Numbered from the stretch's first letter, positions 29,131-37,453 are shown. The stretch is 64,000 bases of DNA from Sulfurivermis sp041678005 (GCA_041678005.1 JBAYOW010000004.1:27073-91072); one strand, 5' to 3'. Translations and numbers: made by a program. The notes: generated by a model not told the origin, from the letters alone.

Positions 29131-30033
29131 CTAGAGTAAAAGTAGTTCCAACAAAGCCTTTTGCGCATGCAGGCGGTTTTCTGCCTGATCCCATACCTGG
29201 CTATTTGGGCCGTCTATAACCGAGGCGGCCACTTCTTCTCCTCGGTGGGCGGGCAGACAGTGCAGAAACAGGGCATCTGGCTTGGCAGCAGCCATTATGT
29301 TGTCATCAACCTGCCAGGCGGCAAAATCACGCTGGCGCTGGCGCTTTTCTTCCTCCATGCCCATACTGGCCCAGACATCAGTCGTTACCAGATCGACATC
29401 GCGCACAGCTTCCAATGGATTATCGAACATTCGCACCTGATCACCTGCATGTGCAAGAAATTGCTTATCAGGCTCATAGCCTGGCGGCGTGGTGATGTGC
29501 AACTGGAAATCAAACTGCAGTGCGGCTTCAATATAAGAGTTGCACATATTATTGCCATCGCCTACCCAAGCGACAGTCTTGCCGGCAATTTCACCGCGAT
29601 GCTCGGCAAAAGTCTGCATATCAGCAATCAACTGGCATGGATGGTAGGCATCGGTCAAGGCATTGATAACAGGTACGTTTGAATGTGCGGCAAAACGCTC
29701 CACCTGCTCATGTGCATAAGTACGGATCATGATCACATCGACCATGCGCGAGAGGACTCGTGCGGTATCTTCTATCGGCTCGCCGCGCCCAAGCTGGCTA
29801 TCGCGTGAGGAAAGAAAGATGGCGTGGCCACCAAATTGCGCCATCGCCGCCTCAAAGGAAACGCGGGTGCGGGTGGATGATTTCTCGAAGATCATCCCCA
29901 TGACCTTGCCATTGAGTGGCTGATACAGCTCACCACGCTGGTGCTGGGCCTTCAGCCCACTGGCACGGCGCAGCAACTGTCGCAGCTCCATTTTGCTAAG
30001 GTCATGCAGGGTAAGGAAATGTCTTACTGCCAT
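29131..30033 (-). CDS. argF: Ornithine carbamoyltransferase
   Basis: Makes citrulline from ornithine and carbamoyl phosphate. The 300-residue anabolic-type enzyme has the carbamoyl-phosphate loop STRTRVSF (about 53-60), the HPCQ motif in DAYHPCQLIAD, and the ornithine-binding FLHCLPAHRGEEV near the C-terminus. It starts 14 bases after argD stops, so argD-argF is very likely one operon under the argD leader. Confidence 0.97.
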   Translation of the reverse strand: MAVRHFLTLHDLSKMELRQLLRRASGLKAQHQRGELYQPLNGKVMGMIFEKSSTRTRVSFEAAMAQFGGHAIFLSSRDSQLGRGEPIEDTARVLSRMVDVIMIRTYAHEQVERFAAHSNVPVINALTDAYHPCQLIADMQTFAEHRGEIAGKTVAWVGDGNNMCNSYIEAALQFDFQLHITTPPGYEPDKQFLAHAGDQVRMFDNPLEAVRDVDLVTTDVWASMGMEEEKRQRQRDFAAWQVDDNIMAAAKPDALFLHCLPAHRGEEVAASVIDGPNSQVWDQAENRLHAQKALLELLLL

Positions 30034-30047
30034 AATGCTGTTTTCCT

Positions 30048-31232
30048 TCAGGTATTACTTTCCTGCAGGAAAGACTGAATTAATTGACTGACTTGCTGCA
30101 CGATTTGATCTGCTTCAACATCACTCAGGATCAAGGGCGGCAACAGGCGCACTACACGCTCGGCAGTGACGTTGATGAGCAGGCCTTGATCCAGGGCGCG
30201 CCTTACCAGCTCACCGCAGGGCCGATCCAATTCTATACCCAACAGCAGACCCATACCACGCACCTTGACAGCCTGTGGATAGTCTTTCAGCGCCTCGGTC
30301 AGCCCCTGTTGCATGCGCACGCCCAACTCAGCAGCACGTGTTGCCAACTGGTTCTCTACCAGCACATCGAGTACCGCAAGGCCAGCGGCGCAGGCCAATG
30401 GATCACCACCAAAGGTCGAGCCGTGATTACCTGGTTTGAATAATTCCGCAGCCACACCTCGCGCCAGACAGGCGCCTATGGGCACGCCATTACCGAGGCC
30501 TTTGGCCAAAGTCATTACATCTGGCTTGCTATCAGTATGTTGGAAGGCAAACATCTTGCCAGTGCGCCCCATGCCGGTCTGGATTTCATCGAGCATCATC
30601 AGCCAACCATATTGATCGCACAGATTGCGAATTTCGCTCAAATAGTTTGCAGAGGGGACAATTACCCCACCTTCGCCTTGCACCGGCTCTACCAGGATGG
30701 CGGCTACGCCTTGCGTATTTTTGGCGACAGTGCGGATCGCCTCGATATCATCATACGGCACACGCACGAAACCGCTGACCAGCGGCTCAAACCCAGCCTG
30801 CACCTTGCGATTGCCGGTAGCCGAAAGGGTCGCCAGGGTGCGGCCGTGAAAACTGCCTTCAGCGACGATAATCAACGGGTTTTCGATGCCCTTTTGATGG
30901 CCGAACAGGCGCGCCAACTTGATGGCGGCTTCATTGGCTTCAGCACCGGAGTTGCCAAAGAATACCCGTTCCATGCCCGCCAGCTGTACCAATCGTTCGC
31001 CGAGCGCTTGCTGGTTGGCAATGCCATAAAGATTAGAAGTGTGTACCAAGGTTTGTGCCTGACGGCATAGTGCCTCGGCAACTTTCGGATGAGCGTGCCC
31101 GAGACCGCATACAGCCACACCACTGACGGAGTCGAGATATTTTTTGCCATTATCATCCCACAACCAGGCCCCTTCACCCCTGGTAAAGGTAACTGGCAAT
31201 CTGGCGTAGGTTGTCATCAATGCATCTGACAT
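30048..31232 (-). CDS. argD: Acetylornithine aminotransferase
   Basis: Transfers an amino group to N-acetylglutamate semialdehyde; in some bacteria it also serves lysine synthesis. The 394-residue PLP enzyme shows the aminotransferase class III pattern, with the PLP Lys in MTLAKGLGNGVPIGA and the substrate region FFGNSGAEANEAAIKLAR. I start at 31232 (MSDALMTTYARLP); the open frame has 12 more codons, but an AGGT lies just before this ATG and the family begins here. A terminator 38 bases upstream of the start points to attenuation. Confidence 0.95.
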   Translation of the reverse strand: MSDALMTTYARLPVTFTRGEGAWLWDDNGKKYLDSVSGVAVCGLGHAHPKVAEALCRQAQTLVHTSNLYGIANQQALGERLVQLAGMERVFFGNSGAEANEAAIKLARLFGHQKGIENPLIIVAEGSFHGRTLATLSATGNRKVQAGFEPLVSGFVRVPYDDIEAIRTVAKNTQGVAAILVEPVQGEGGVIVPSANYLSEIRNLCDQYGWLMMLDEIQTGMGRTGKMFAFQHTDSKPDVMTLAKGLGNGVPIGACLARGVAAELFKPGNHGSTFGGDPLACAAGLAVLDVLVENQLATRAAELGVRMQQGLTEALKDYPQAVKVRGMGLLLGIELDRPCGELVRRALDQGLLINVTAERVVRLLPPLILSDVEADQIVQQVSQLIQSFLQESNT

Positions 31233-31270
31233 GGTTGCTACCTGTGCTGTACAAAAATTTTCCGACACTA

Positions 31271-31306
31271 AAAAATAAAAAAGGCGGCCTCATAAAGGAG
31301 ACCGCC
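31271..31306 (-). terminator. Strong intrinsic terminator in the argD leader
   Basis: On the reverse strand GGCGGTCTCC pairs with GAGGCCGCC (9 bp, one G-T pair) around a short loop, followed by TTTTTTATTTTTT. It ends only 38 bases before the argD ATG, leaving almost no room for a promoter between. It may act as an attenuator for argDF, or as a far terminator of sodB about 220 bases upstream. Confidence 0.75.
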
Positions 31307-31522
31307 GTCGTCCACCAAGTGGATTCTACTGGCTCTGCGGGATGCGCGCAAACCCCATCTTTTTCCAAAACAAGATGAGTCTTCAGCCTGTATGAAGGCT
31401 ATTCATGATGGGGATGAAAGCCATCATAAAGCTCATAGGCTTAAAGACTAGCCTGGAAAAAGTTCATGGGGCTGTGCTTTATAAGAATGGTAGCGGCCTG
31501 AACCACTCCCAAACCATAGAAA
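31307..31522 (-). promoter_or_regulatory. Putative argD leader with short ORF and alternative hairpins
   Basis: On the reverse strand this stretch holds a 10-codon frame, MGFARIPQSQ (31326-31358), preceded by GGAAAAAG. A small hairpin CCAC-TTG-GTGG (31312-31322) comes next, then the terminator. The peptide has a single Arg codon, so classic arginine attenuation is not indicated. The segment GATGGGG near the ORF start can also pair with CCCCATC upstream. I cannot assign it to a known riboswitch class. Confidence 0.4.
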
Positions 31523-32104
31523 TCAGCCTAGATTTTTGGCCACAAAATTCCAGTTGACCAGATTCCAGAAATTTTCCACATATTTGGGTCGGGCATTGCG
31601 GGTGTCGATGTAATAGGCGTGTTCCCAAACATCACATGTAAGCAAGGGCGTCATATCCTGGGTAAGTGGGCAACCTGCATTGGAGGTATTGACGATCTCC
31701 AGGGCGCCAGCCTTGTTTTTTACCAGCCAGGTCCAGCCAGAGCCGAAGTTGGTGACACAGGAATTGGTGAATTTTTCCTTGAAATCCGCAAAGGAGCCAA
31801 AGGTCTTGTTGATAGCATCGGCCAGCGCGCCAGTAGGCTCGCCGCCTGCGTTGGGGGCCAGGCAATTCCAGTAAAAGCTATGATTCCAGACCTGGGCTGC
31901 ATTGTTGAAAATGCCGCCAGCCGGAGCCTTTTTGACGATGTCTTCCAAAGACATATTTGCGTACTCGGTGCCAGTGATCAGGTTGTTCAGATTGGTTACA
32001 TAGGCCTGATGATGCTTACCGTGGTGGTAGTCGATGGTTTCAGCAGAAATGTATGGTTCCAAAGCATTTTTGGCGTAGGGCAGAGTCAGCAGTTCATGTG
32101 TCAT
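31523..32104 (-). CDS. sodB: Iron superoxide dismutase
   Basis: Converts superoxide to peroxide and oxygen in the cytosol. The 193-residue product has the four metal ligands of Fe/Mn SOD: His in YHHGKHHQAY, His in AQVWNHSFYW, and Asp and His in TCDVWEHAYYIDT. AQVWNHSFYW together with FGSGWTWLV is typical of the iron type. The ATG at 32104 is chosen because AAGGAGT lies eight bases upstream; the open frame has six more codons. A promoter-like region with a palindrome lies about 80-105 bases upstream. Confidence 0.95.
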   Translation of the reverse strand: MTHELLTLPYAKNALEPYISAETIDYHHGKHHQAYVTNLNNLITGTEYANMSLEDIVKKAPAGGIFNNAAQVWNHSFYWNCLAPNAGGEPTGALADAINKTFGSFADFKEKFTNSCVTNFGSGWTWLVKNKAGALEIVNTSNAGCPLTQDMTPLLTCDVWEHAYYIDTRNARPKYVENFWNLVNWNFVAKNLG

Positions 32105-32179
32105 GAAATTACTCCTTAACAATCTATGTTATGGTGAGTCAGGTGTCGAGTGTTTACCCGATGGGCAAAACAGCTAACG

Positions 32180-32209
32180 TTTAAATAAAAAACCGACCGG
32201 ATCGGTCAA
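32180..32209 (-). promoter_or_regulatory. Putative sodB promoter with operator-like palindrome
   Basis: On the reverse strand TTGACC (32204-32209) and TTTAAA (32180-32185) are 18 bases apart, resembling a sigma-70 promoter. The -35 overlaps a perfect palindrome GACCG-N3-CGGTC (32195-32207), which is followed by a T tract. The palindrome looks like a site for a dimeric regulator such as a TetR-family protein. This is a pattern match only. Confidence 0.4.
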
Positions 32210-32574
32210 TCATAAATATGTTTGGCCAGTTTATCGCATTTCAAGGGGATTGTGTACTTAGTCTAAAGTCATTCTTGCCAATACAATAGATAGTGTGCCA
32301 GCGCTGCAAGATCTTGCTGCTGAAATACATCCTTTCGCAGCATCCTTAGCACTAACCGAGTAATTCAGGACACTAAAATAGTGTTTTTTACTGTGTGGTT
32401 TTTATCTCATCCCCACCCCTGCACTCTCCTTGTGGGGGGTGTTACCACATACGGCGCAATGCCCGATGATTATTGCGCCCTGCACTAGATATCTGCTTAA
32501 ACCACTACAGACAGAGGGCATTGGCTGACCTATGCTTACACTTAGGTTAACAACCTTTCTTTAAGGAGGCTGCA
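32210..32574. other. Intergenic region upstream of sodB and the small membrane gene
   Basis: About 365 bases with no gene. It contains a small hairpin ACACT-AAAAT-AGTGT with a T run (32370-32389), a CCCCAC...GTGGGG hairpin (about 32411-32438) and the GGCGCAAT palindrome listed separately. Promoters for the forward gene are expected but not clear. Confidence 0.55.
32453..32479. repeat. GGCGCAAT-ATTGCGCC palindromic repeat, copy 1
   Basis: Perfect 8-base arms GGCGCAAT and ATTGCGCC with an 11-base loop. The same unit with the same loop length is at 50523-50549, and a degenerate one at 50653-50690. It is the type of dispersed intergenic repeat common in gammaproteobacteria. Confidence 0.7.
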
Positions 32575-32757
32575 ATGAAGTCAAACATAGGCACTGTAGA
32601 TAAAGTTGTTCGTATTGTTATCGGTCTAGCGATCATCGCCTGGGGAATCATCGCCAGTAATTGGTGGGGCGCCATTGGCATCGTGCCCTTGGCCACTGCA
32701 TTCATGGGTTTCTGCCCGGTTTATACCTTGCTTGGTTTGAATACCGGTAAAAAATAA
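32575..32757 (+). CDS. Small YgaP-like membrane protein (DUF2892)
   Basis: A 60-residue protein with two hydrophobic segments (about residues 12-28 and 33-53) and the pattern NIGTVDKVVRIVIGLAI then CPVYTLLGLNT, as in DUF2892 and the C-terminal membrane part of YgaP. An AAGGAGG Shine-Dalgarno lies seven bases before the ATG. Related pieces often accompany rhodanese or sulfur genes; soxYZ lie next to it on the other strand. The function is unknown. Confidence 0.85.
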   Translation: MKSNIGTVDKVVRIVIGLAIIAWGIIASNWWGAIGIVPLATAFMGFCPVYTLLGLNTGKK

Positions 32758-32780
32758 ATCTTGCTTAATATTCAAAAACT

Positions 32781-32812
32781 GCCACCGGCACTTACCGGTG
32801 GCGTTTTTTTAG
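32781..32812 (+). terminator. Intrinsic terminator after the DUF2892 gene
   Basis: An 8-bp stem GCCACCGG / CCGGTGGC with loop CACTTA, followed by GTTTTTTT after the stem. It lies between convergent genes and ends at the soxZ stop. Confidence 0.85.
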
Positions 32813-33123
32813 GTAATATCCGCTTCAGTACTATCTTTCTCGCCCTTGTTATCTACCCAGCTAAGCACCACCTTGTCACCCTTTTTGGCAGCAGAAAACT
32901 CGATGGAAAGGTAAGGGTTGGCGGAGATCGCTGCGCCCCAGGAGGCATCGAGTACATTCTTGCCGTTGTGGCTGCAGGTGACTTCCTGGATGAAGTGAGC
33001 AGGGATCAGCTGGCCGGTTTTTTTGTCCTTGCGCTGGCCAGTTTCCATTGGGTGTTTGATGAGCGCCTTGACGGTGCAGACATCGCCCTTAAGGGTGGCA
33101 CGGATCTTGATTGAATCAGCCAT
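32809..33123 (-). CDS. soxZ: Thiosulfate oxidation carrier subunit SoxZ
   Basis: A 104-residue immunoglobulin-like protein that pairs with SoxY to carry sulfur intermediates during periplasmic thiosulfate oxidation. It shows the SoxZ start IKIRATLKGDVCTVKALIKHPMETG and the VLSWVDNKGE end. It follows soxY on the same strand. No soxA, soxX, soxB or soxCD lies in the window, so the pair stands alone here. A truncated Sox pathway or a separate locus are both possible. Confidence 0.95.
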   Translation of the reverse strand: MADSIKIRATLKGDVCTVKALIKHPMETGQRKDKKTGQLIPAHFIQEVTCSHNGKNVLDASWGAAISANPYLSIEFSAAKKGDKVVLSWVDNKGEKDSTEADIT

Positions 33124-33174
33124 GTGTAATTCCTCTGGTTTGTTCTATTTGTGCTATTTGCTTAAGTTATGGGC

Positions 33175-33645
33175 TTAACCGCCGCAGCCACCAACGGTGA
33201 CCTTCACTTCCTTGCGGTTTATATACAGTGCGCCACCAGCCTTAACGACAGCGGCAACGTTGGATGTCTTGCCCATTTTGATACGGGTAGAGACAGTACT
33301 GACCGCACTGGGGCCGAGATTGAAGACCGCTGTCAATGGGGTGGCATTTTCTTCAACGAACAGACTGATGGATTCAACATCCTTGAGGCTGGTGTTTATA
33401 GTGACTGGAACTACTGCACCATTCTCGGCAATATCGGGTGTCTTTACATCGATTTCGCTGCTGGTTGTGGCTGCGTCTGCGTTATAAATGCCTTTCAGTC
33501 CTGCGTTTAGATCTTTGGCGGTAAATGCTTCTTTGGGCCAGGCGGCCAGCACTTGACGAGGGTTTAGCAGACCGGCGCTCGCTGCTATGGCAATGGTACT
33601 ACCGGCCATAGTGCCTTTGAGAAAGATTCTGCGCTTGGTGTTCAC
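33175..33645 (-). CDS. soxY: Thiosulfate oxidation carrier protein SoxY
   Basis: A 156-residue periplasmic protein whose C-terminal GGCGG carries the sulfur-binding Cys154. The N-terminus KRRIFLKGTMAG and the following hydrophobic stretch form a twin-arginine signal, cut near LAA (about residue 35). The SoxY fold and length are normal. SoxZ follows after 51 bases. A GGAGT Shine-Dalgarno lies upstream of the ATG. Confidence 0.95.
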   Translation of the reverse strand: MNTKRRIFLKGTMAGSTIAIAASAGLLNPRQVLAAWPKEAFTAKDLNAGLKGIYNADAATTSSEIDVKTPDIAENGAVVPVTINTSLKDVESISLFVEENATPLTAVFNLGPSAVSTVSTRIKMGKTSNVAAVVKAGGALYINRKEVKVTVGGCGG

Positions 33646-33850
33646 GTGACAGACTCCTTGAAATCGAATGGATGATGAATGAATTCAGTGGCTATGATAG
33701 TGGATCATGGCTTTTGACAGTAGCCCGCATATTTCATCAAGGCATGTAAAAAACTCATGATTTTATTTTGATTACAAATAATCTTTTACTTTTGTCTGTT
33801 AGGCCACAAGATACACCTGCTGCATAAGTATTTAGAGGGGTTTACAAAGC

Positions 33851-33865
33851 TCAGTATTATACTGA
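33851..33865. promoter_or_regulatory. Perfect 15-base palindrome upstream of the BON lipoprotein gene
   Basis: TCAGTAT-T-ATACTGA lies 31 bases before the chosen start. Its TATACT could serve as a -10, though no good -35 is at the right distance. It may be an operator. No known consensus fits clearly. Confidence 0.3.
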
Positions 33866-33895
33866 ACGCATGGGTTGACGATTGAGGGTGAAAGG

Positions 33896-34225
33896 ATGCG
33901 TGTACTGATAATGCTCTCGGCGATTGTCCTGCTGGCAGGCTGTGCGGCAGGGACGCTGCTGGGAGCTGGCCAAGGCGGCCGCAGTGACGATGGCCGAAGC
34001 TACGCCGAGGCACGGAATGACAATTTGTTGGCCGCTAAAGTGAATCGTGCCATGGTGCGAGCGAAAGAACTGCGGGCACAGGATATTCAAGTCAGCGTAC
34101 TCAATGCTGTAGTAACCCTGACGGGGACAGTGCCAAATGAGGGCAGTATAGTGCAGGCCGGGCGTGTGGCGCAGTCGGTCAATGGTGTCAAGACAGTGAT
34201 AAATAATTTGCGCGGGGCACCGTGA
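33896..34225 (+). CDS. BON-domain lipoprotein
   Basis: A 109-residue protein with a lipoprotein signal (lipobox LLAGC, modified Cys near residue 15) and one BON domain (about 42-105, IQVSVLNAVVTLTGTVPNEGS and VNGVKTVINNL). BON domains bind phospholipid or help envelope stability. I start at 33896 because the signal then has normal length and GAAAGG precedes it; a TTG seven codons earlier is open. The 35-base spacing to the next gene could allow readthrough. Confidence 0.85.
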   Translation: MRVLIMLSAIVLLAGCAAGTLLGAGQGGRSDDGRSYAEARNDNLLAAKVNRAMVRAKELRAQDIQVSVLNAVVTLTGTVPNEGSIVQAGRVAQSVNGVKTVINNLRGAP

Positions 34226-34260
34226 AAATGTCGTTTTCTCTTACTTGGGTTCGCTGAACG

Positions 34261-36042
34261 ATGTGTGGGATTTGTGGTGAGCTGAGGCTGGATGAGCAAG
34301 CGCCTGATCTGGCAGCGCTGGGGCGTATGCTGCATCGGCTGGAGCGGCGTGGGCCGGATCATGAGGGCAGTTATACCGATGGGCCCATGGCGATGGGACA
34401 TAGACGGCTGGCTGTGATTGACCTGTCGACACGATCGCACCAACCCATGCTCGATAACGATCATGGGCTGGCGCTCGTCTTCAACGGCTCTATCTATAAT
34501 TACCGTGAACTGCGCGATGAACTGCGCGCACAGGGCCAGCATTTTTTCTCTGATGGTGATTCTGAAGTCATCATCAAGGCCTATGCAGTCTGGGGCGAGC
34601 AGTGCGTGGAACATTTGCATGGCACGTTTGCCTTTGCCATTTGGGATGGGCGTAATCAGTGTTTGTTTCTGGCACGTGACCGCCTGGGTATAAAACCGCT
34701 GTATTACAGTCATATAGGCAAGGGCTTTCGTTTTGCCTCCAACACCCAGGCACTGCTGGCCGCTGGCGGTGTCAATAACAGCATAGATCCAATAAGCCTG
34801 CATCATCAGTTGAGTTTGCACGGTGTCGTTCCGGCACCACGCACTTTATTGAATGGCATCCGCAAACTGGCGCCTGGTCATACCCTGTCTATCGACAAAT
34901 ATGGTCGTAGTCACGAGCGCGCCTACTGGCAGCTTTATGCCCATAGGTCGACCGAACCCCGCAGCGAACAGGAATGGACAGAGGCCATACATGAAGCCCT
35001 GGGTAAAGCAGTGAAAAGACGTCTGGAAGTGGCTGACGTGCCAGTTGGGGTTTTACTTTCCGGTGGTCTGGATTCCAGCTTGCTGGTTGGCCTGCTGGCC
35101 GAGCAAGGGGTCAAGGACATCCTCACTTTTTCCATCGGCTTTGAAGATGTGCCGGAGGAGAAAGGCAGTGAATTTGAATATTCCGATCAAGTAGTGGCGA
35201 GATATGCCACACGCCACCATAAATACACCATAGCCAATGATCAGGTCTTGCAGCGGCTACCTGATGCAGTGGAGCAGATGGCCGAACCGATGGTTGGACA
35301 AGATGCTGTGGCCTTTTATCTGCTGGCCGAACGCGTGGCGCAGGAAGTGAAGGTGGTACAAAGTGGGCAAGGCGCAGACGAGGTCTTTGCCGGTTATTTC
35401 TGGTATCCGCGCATGGAGGCCGAGCGCGGCACCAATTTGGAGCGTTTTGCCAAACACTATTTCGACCGCCCGCACAGTGAATTTCTACAAGCGGTGGCTG
35501 AGCCATTTCGTGGCGAGGATCACACCGGCATGTTGATCGAAAAGCTACTCACCGAGCCTGGTGCTGAAACCTTCCTGGATCGTGTTTTGCGTCTGGATAC
35601 AACGACGCTGATTGTCGATGACCCGGTAAAAAGGGTAGACAACATGACCATGGCCTGGGGCCTGGAGGCGCGGGTGCCGTTCCTTGATCACGAGCTGGTA
35701 GAGTTGGCGATGCAGTTACCGCCCGAGTTGAAGCTGGGTTCTGGCGGCAAGCATGTGTTGAAAAAGATTGCGCGCGGCCTGGTGCCCGATAGTGTCATCG
35801 ACAGGCCCAAGGGTTATTTCCCTATGCCAGCATTAAAATATGTGCGCGGTCCATTTTTCAATTTCATGCACGACATACTTGATCCAACCGCCTGCCATCA
35901 GCGCGGACTGTTTGATCGCGCATATGTAAAAAAACTACTGGCTGAACCAGAGCAGCATTTCACCTATCTGCGCGGCAGTAAATTATGGCACTTGGCCTTG
36001 CTGGAACTTTGGCTACAAAGAAATGTTGACCTGTACTATTGA
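34261..36042 (+). CDS. asnO: Asparagine-synthase-like amidotransferase of the NAGGN type
   Basis: A 593-residue glutamine-dependent amidotransferase. The N-terminal nucleophile is Cys2 (MCGICGE), followed by an Ntn glutaminase domain (about 1-200). The C-terminal synthetase domain has the PP-loop LLSGGLDSS near residue 266. The segments SGQGADEVFAGYFWYP, VKRVDNMTMAWGLEARVPFLDHE and DRPKGYFPMPALKYVRG agree best with the enzyme that amidates N-acetylglutaminylglutamine to the osmoprotectant NAGGN, as I recall that family. Its usual partners (a GNAT/ATP-grasp synthetase and an M42 peptidase) are not next to it. AsnB making asparagine is the alternative. Confidence 0.85.
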   Translation: MCGICGELRLDEQAPDLAALGRMLHRLERRGPDHEGSYTDGPMAMGHRRLAVIDLSTRSHQPMLDNDHGLALVFNGSIYNYRELRDELRAQGQHFFSDGDSEVIIKAYAVWGEQCVEHLHGTFAFAIWDGRNQCLFLARDRLGIKPLYYSHIGKGFRFASNTQALLAAGGVNNSIDPISLHHQLSLHGVVPAPRTLLNGIRKLAPGHTLSIDKYGRSHERAYWQLYAHRSTEPRSEQEWTEAIHEALGKAVKRRLEVADVPVGVLLSGGLDSSLLVGLLAEQGVKDILTFSIGFEDVPEEKGSEFEYSDQVVARYATRHHKYTIANDQVLQRLPDAVEQMAEPMVGQDAVAFYLLAERVAQEVKVVQSGQGADEVFAGYFWYPRMEAERGTNLERFAKHYFDRPHSEFLQAVAEPFRGEDHTGMLIEKLLTEPGAETFLDRVLRLDTTTLIVDDPVKRVDNMTMAWGLEARVPFLDHELVELAMQLPPELKLGSGGKHVLKKIARGLVPDSVIDRPKGYFPMPALKYVRGPFFNFMHDILDPTACHQRGLFDRAYVKKLLAEPEQHFTYLRGSKLWHLALLELWLQRNVDLYY

Positions 36043-36255
36043 AGTTGAATTGAAAATCCCCATGTCATCTAATGCCCTTGCCTATGGAACCTCTGATAAG
36101 TCCCTGAAGTGGTGCTGGCGTTATTGGCCCAAGGCTTAAAATGCTCATTTACTACATGTAAACTCAGCTTTTTGTCTTGTTCCGCCTAACCTTTAACTGC
36201 CTGATGAGCTTATACAGAAGCTCCCTATAGCTAATACAAAATGAGGTCTAAGTTT

Positions 36256-36579
36256 ATGGATGTTTTGCAACGTATCGACGAGCAAGTCAAACAAAACCCT
36301 GTCATTATTTATATGAAAGGCTCTCCACAGATGCCGCAGTGCGGTTTTTCCAGCCGTGCAGCCCAGGCGCTGGCTGGCTGTGGAGTTGAGTTTGCACACG
36401 TAAATGTCTTGATGGATCAAGAGATTTTTGAAAACCTGCCACGCTATGCCAATTGGCCTACCTTTCCGCAGGTTTATATCAATGGTGAATTGATCGGCGG
36501 CTGTGACATCACCGTGGAGATGTATCAAAAGGGTGAGCTGCAAAAGATGGCGCAAGAGGCAACGGCAAAAACCGCCTAA
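36256..36579 (+). CDS. grxD: Monothiol glutaredoxin
   Basis: A 107-residue CGFS glutaredoxin (site MPQCGFSSRAAQAL) that carries iron-sulfur clusters and works with BolA-type proteins. It has the expected WPTFPQVYINGELIGGCDI glutathione-binding region. I use the ATG at 36256, with GAGG nine bases upstream, as it matches the family start (MDVLQRIDEQV); an ATG five codons earlier is possible. A terminator follows. Confidence 0.95.
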   Translation: MDVLQRIDEQVKQNPVIIYMKGSPQMPQCGFSSRAAQALAGCGVEFAHVNVLMDQEIFENLPRYANWPTFPQVYINGELIGGCDITVEMYQKGELQKMAQEATAKTA

Positions 36580-36596
36580 GTCCACAAGCCTGTGTG

Positions 36597-36635
36597 AAAA
36601 ACCGGCACTCATAGCGAGGGCCGGTTTTTTTATGC
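36597..36635 (+). terminator. Intrinsic terminator after grxD
   Basis: An AAACCGGC / GGCCGGTTT stem with a 12-base loop, ending in TTTTTTT. It lies between convergent grxD and rnt and can work in both directions because A-rich sequence precedes it. Confidence 0.8.
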
Positions 36636-36669
36636 CTGTCTTTTGATAAGGGCATTTAATAGACGGTCA

Positions 36670-37302
36670 TCAGGATGCGCCACCAAATTCCAGTGCGCGC
36701 CAGCGATTGACGATAGTGCAAAAAAGCTCGGCAGTGCGTTCGGCATCATACAAGGCTGAATGCGCCTGTGAGGCATCCCAATGTAGCCCCGCAGCCTGAA
36801 CTGCACGCGCCAGCACAGTCTGGCCAAACATCAGACCAGATAAGGTCACGGTGTCGAAGCTGCTGAAGGCATGAAACGGGTTTTTCTTGATGCGCGTGCG
36901 GGTGACAGCGGCGTTGACAAAACCCAGATCAAAAAAAGGATTGTGACCTACAAGGATCGCGCGAGTGCAATTTTGCCCGCGCACTTCTCGACGGATAGGC
37001 TCAAATACCTTTTCCAGCCCCTCGCGTTCCGGCAGCGCCAGGCGCAACGGATGGTATGGATCGATGCCGGTGAAATCCAATGCGCGTTGGTCGAGATTGG
37101 CGCCTTCAAAAGGTTCAATATGTGCGTGATGGGTTTCGTTGGGATGTAGCAGACCAGATTCGTCCATGCGCAGCGTAACGGCAGCAATTTCCAGCAAGGC
37201 ATCGGTCTGAGCATTAAAACCGGCTGTTTCCACATCGACCACAACAGGCAGGAAGCCACGAAAACGCTTTGCCAGGACAGGTTTATCTTCAGATATCATC
37301 AT
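36670..37302 (-). CDS. rnt: Ribonuclease T
   Basis: A DEDD-family 3'-5' exoribonuclease that matures tRNA and other stable RNA ends. The 210-residue product has the Asp-Glu pair in VVVDVETAGFN, the second Asp in VGHNPFFDLGF, and the His-Asp pair in QAHSALYDAERTAELF. Length fits E. coli RNase T (215). The association with grxD is a common gammaproteobacterial arrangement. Confidence 0.95.
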   Translation of the reverse strand: MMISEDKPVLAKRFRGFLPVVVDVETAGFNAQTDALLEIAAVTLRMDESGLLHPNETHHAHIEPFEGANLDQRALDFTGIDPYHPLRLALPEREGLEKVFEPIRREVRGQNCTRAILVGHNPFFDLGFVNAAVTRTRIKKNPFHAFSSFDTVTLSGLMFGQTVLARAVQAAGLHWDASQAHSALYDAERTAELFCTIVNRWRALEFGGAS

Positions 37303-37453
37303 GGTGGTGCAGGATACTCAATTACATCGACACATAAAAGCTAGCATCTCGTATGCCGACGTGGGAAAAATATCTAGCGGCCTAAGGGCTGGTTTCTACA
37401 ATTTCACTCGATGTCTTAACTAGCTGTGGGCTAGCTGTGCTGAAGCACAATTT

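Noticed and set aside
31174..31368. 64-codon frame through the argD leader
   Set aside because: It crosses the terminator hairpin and the argD start in another frame, and shows no family features.
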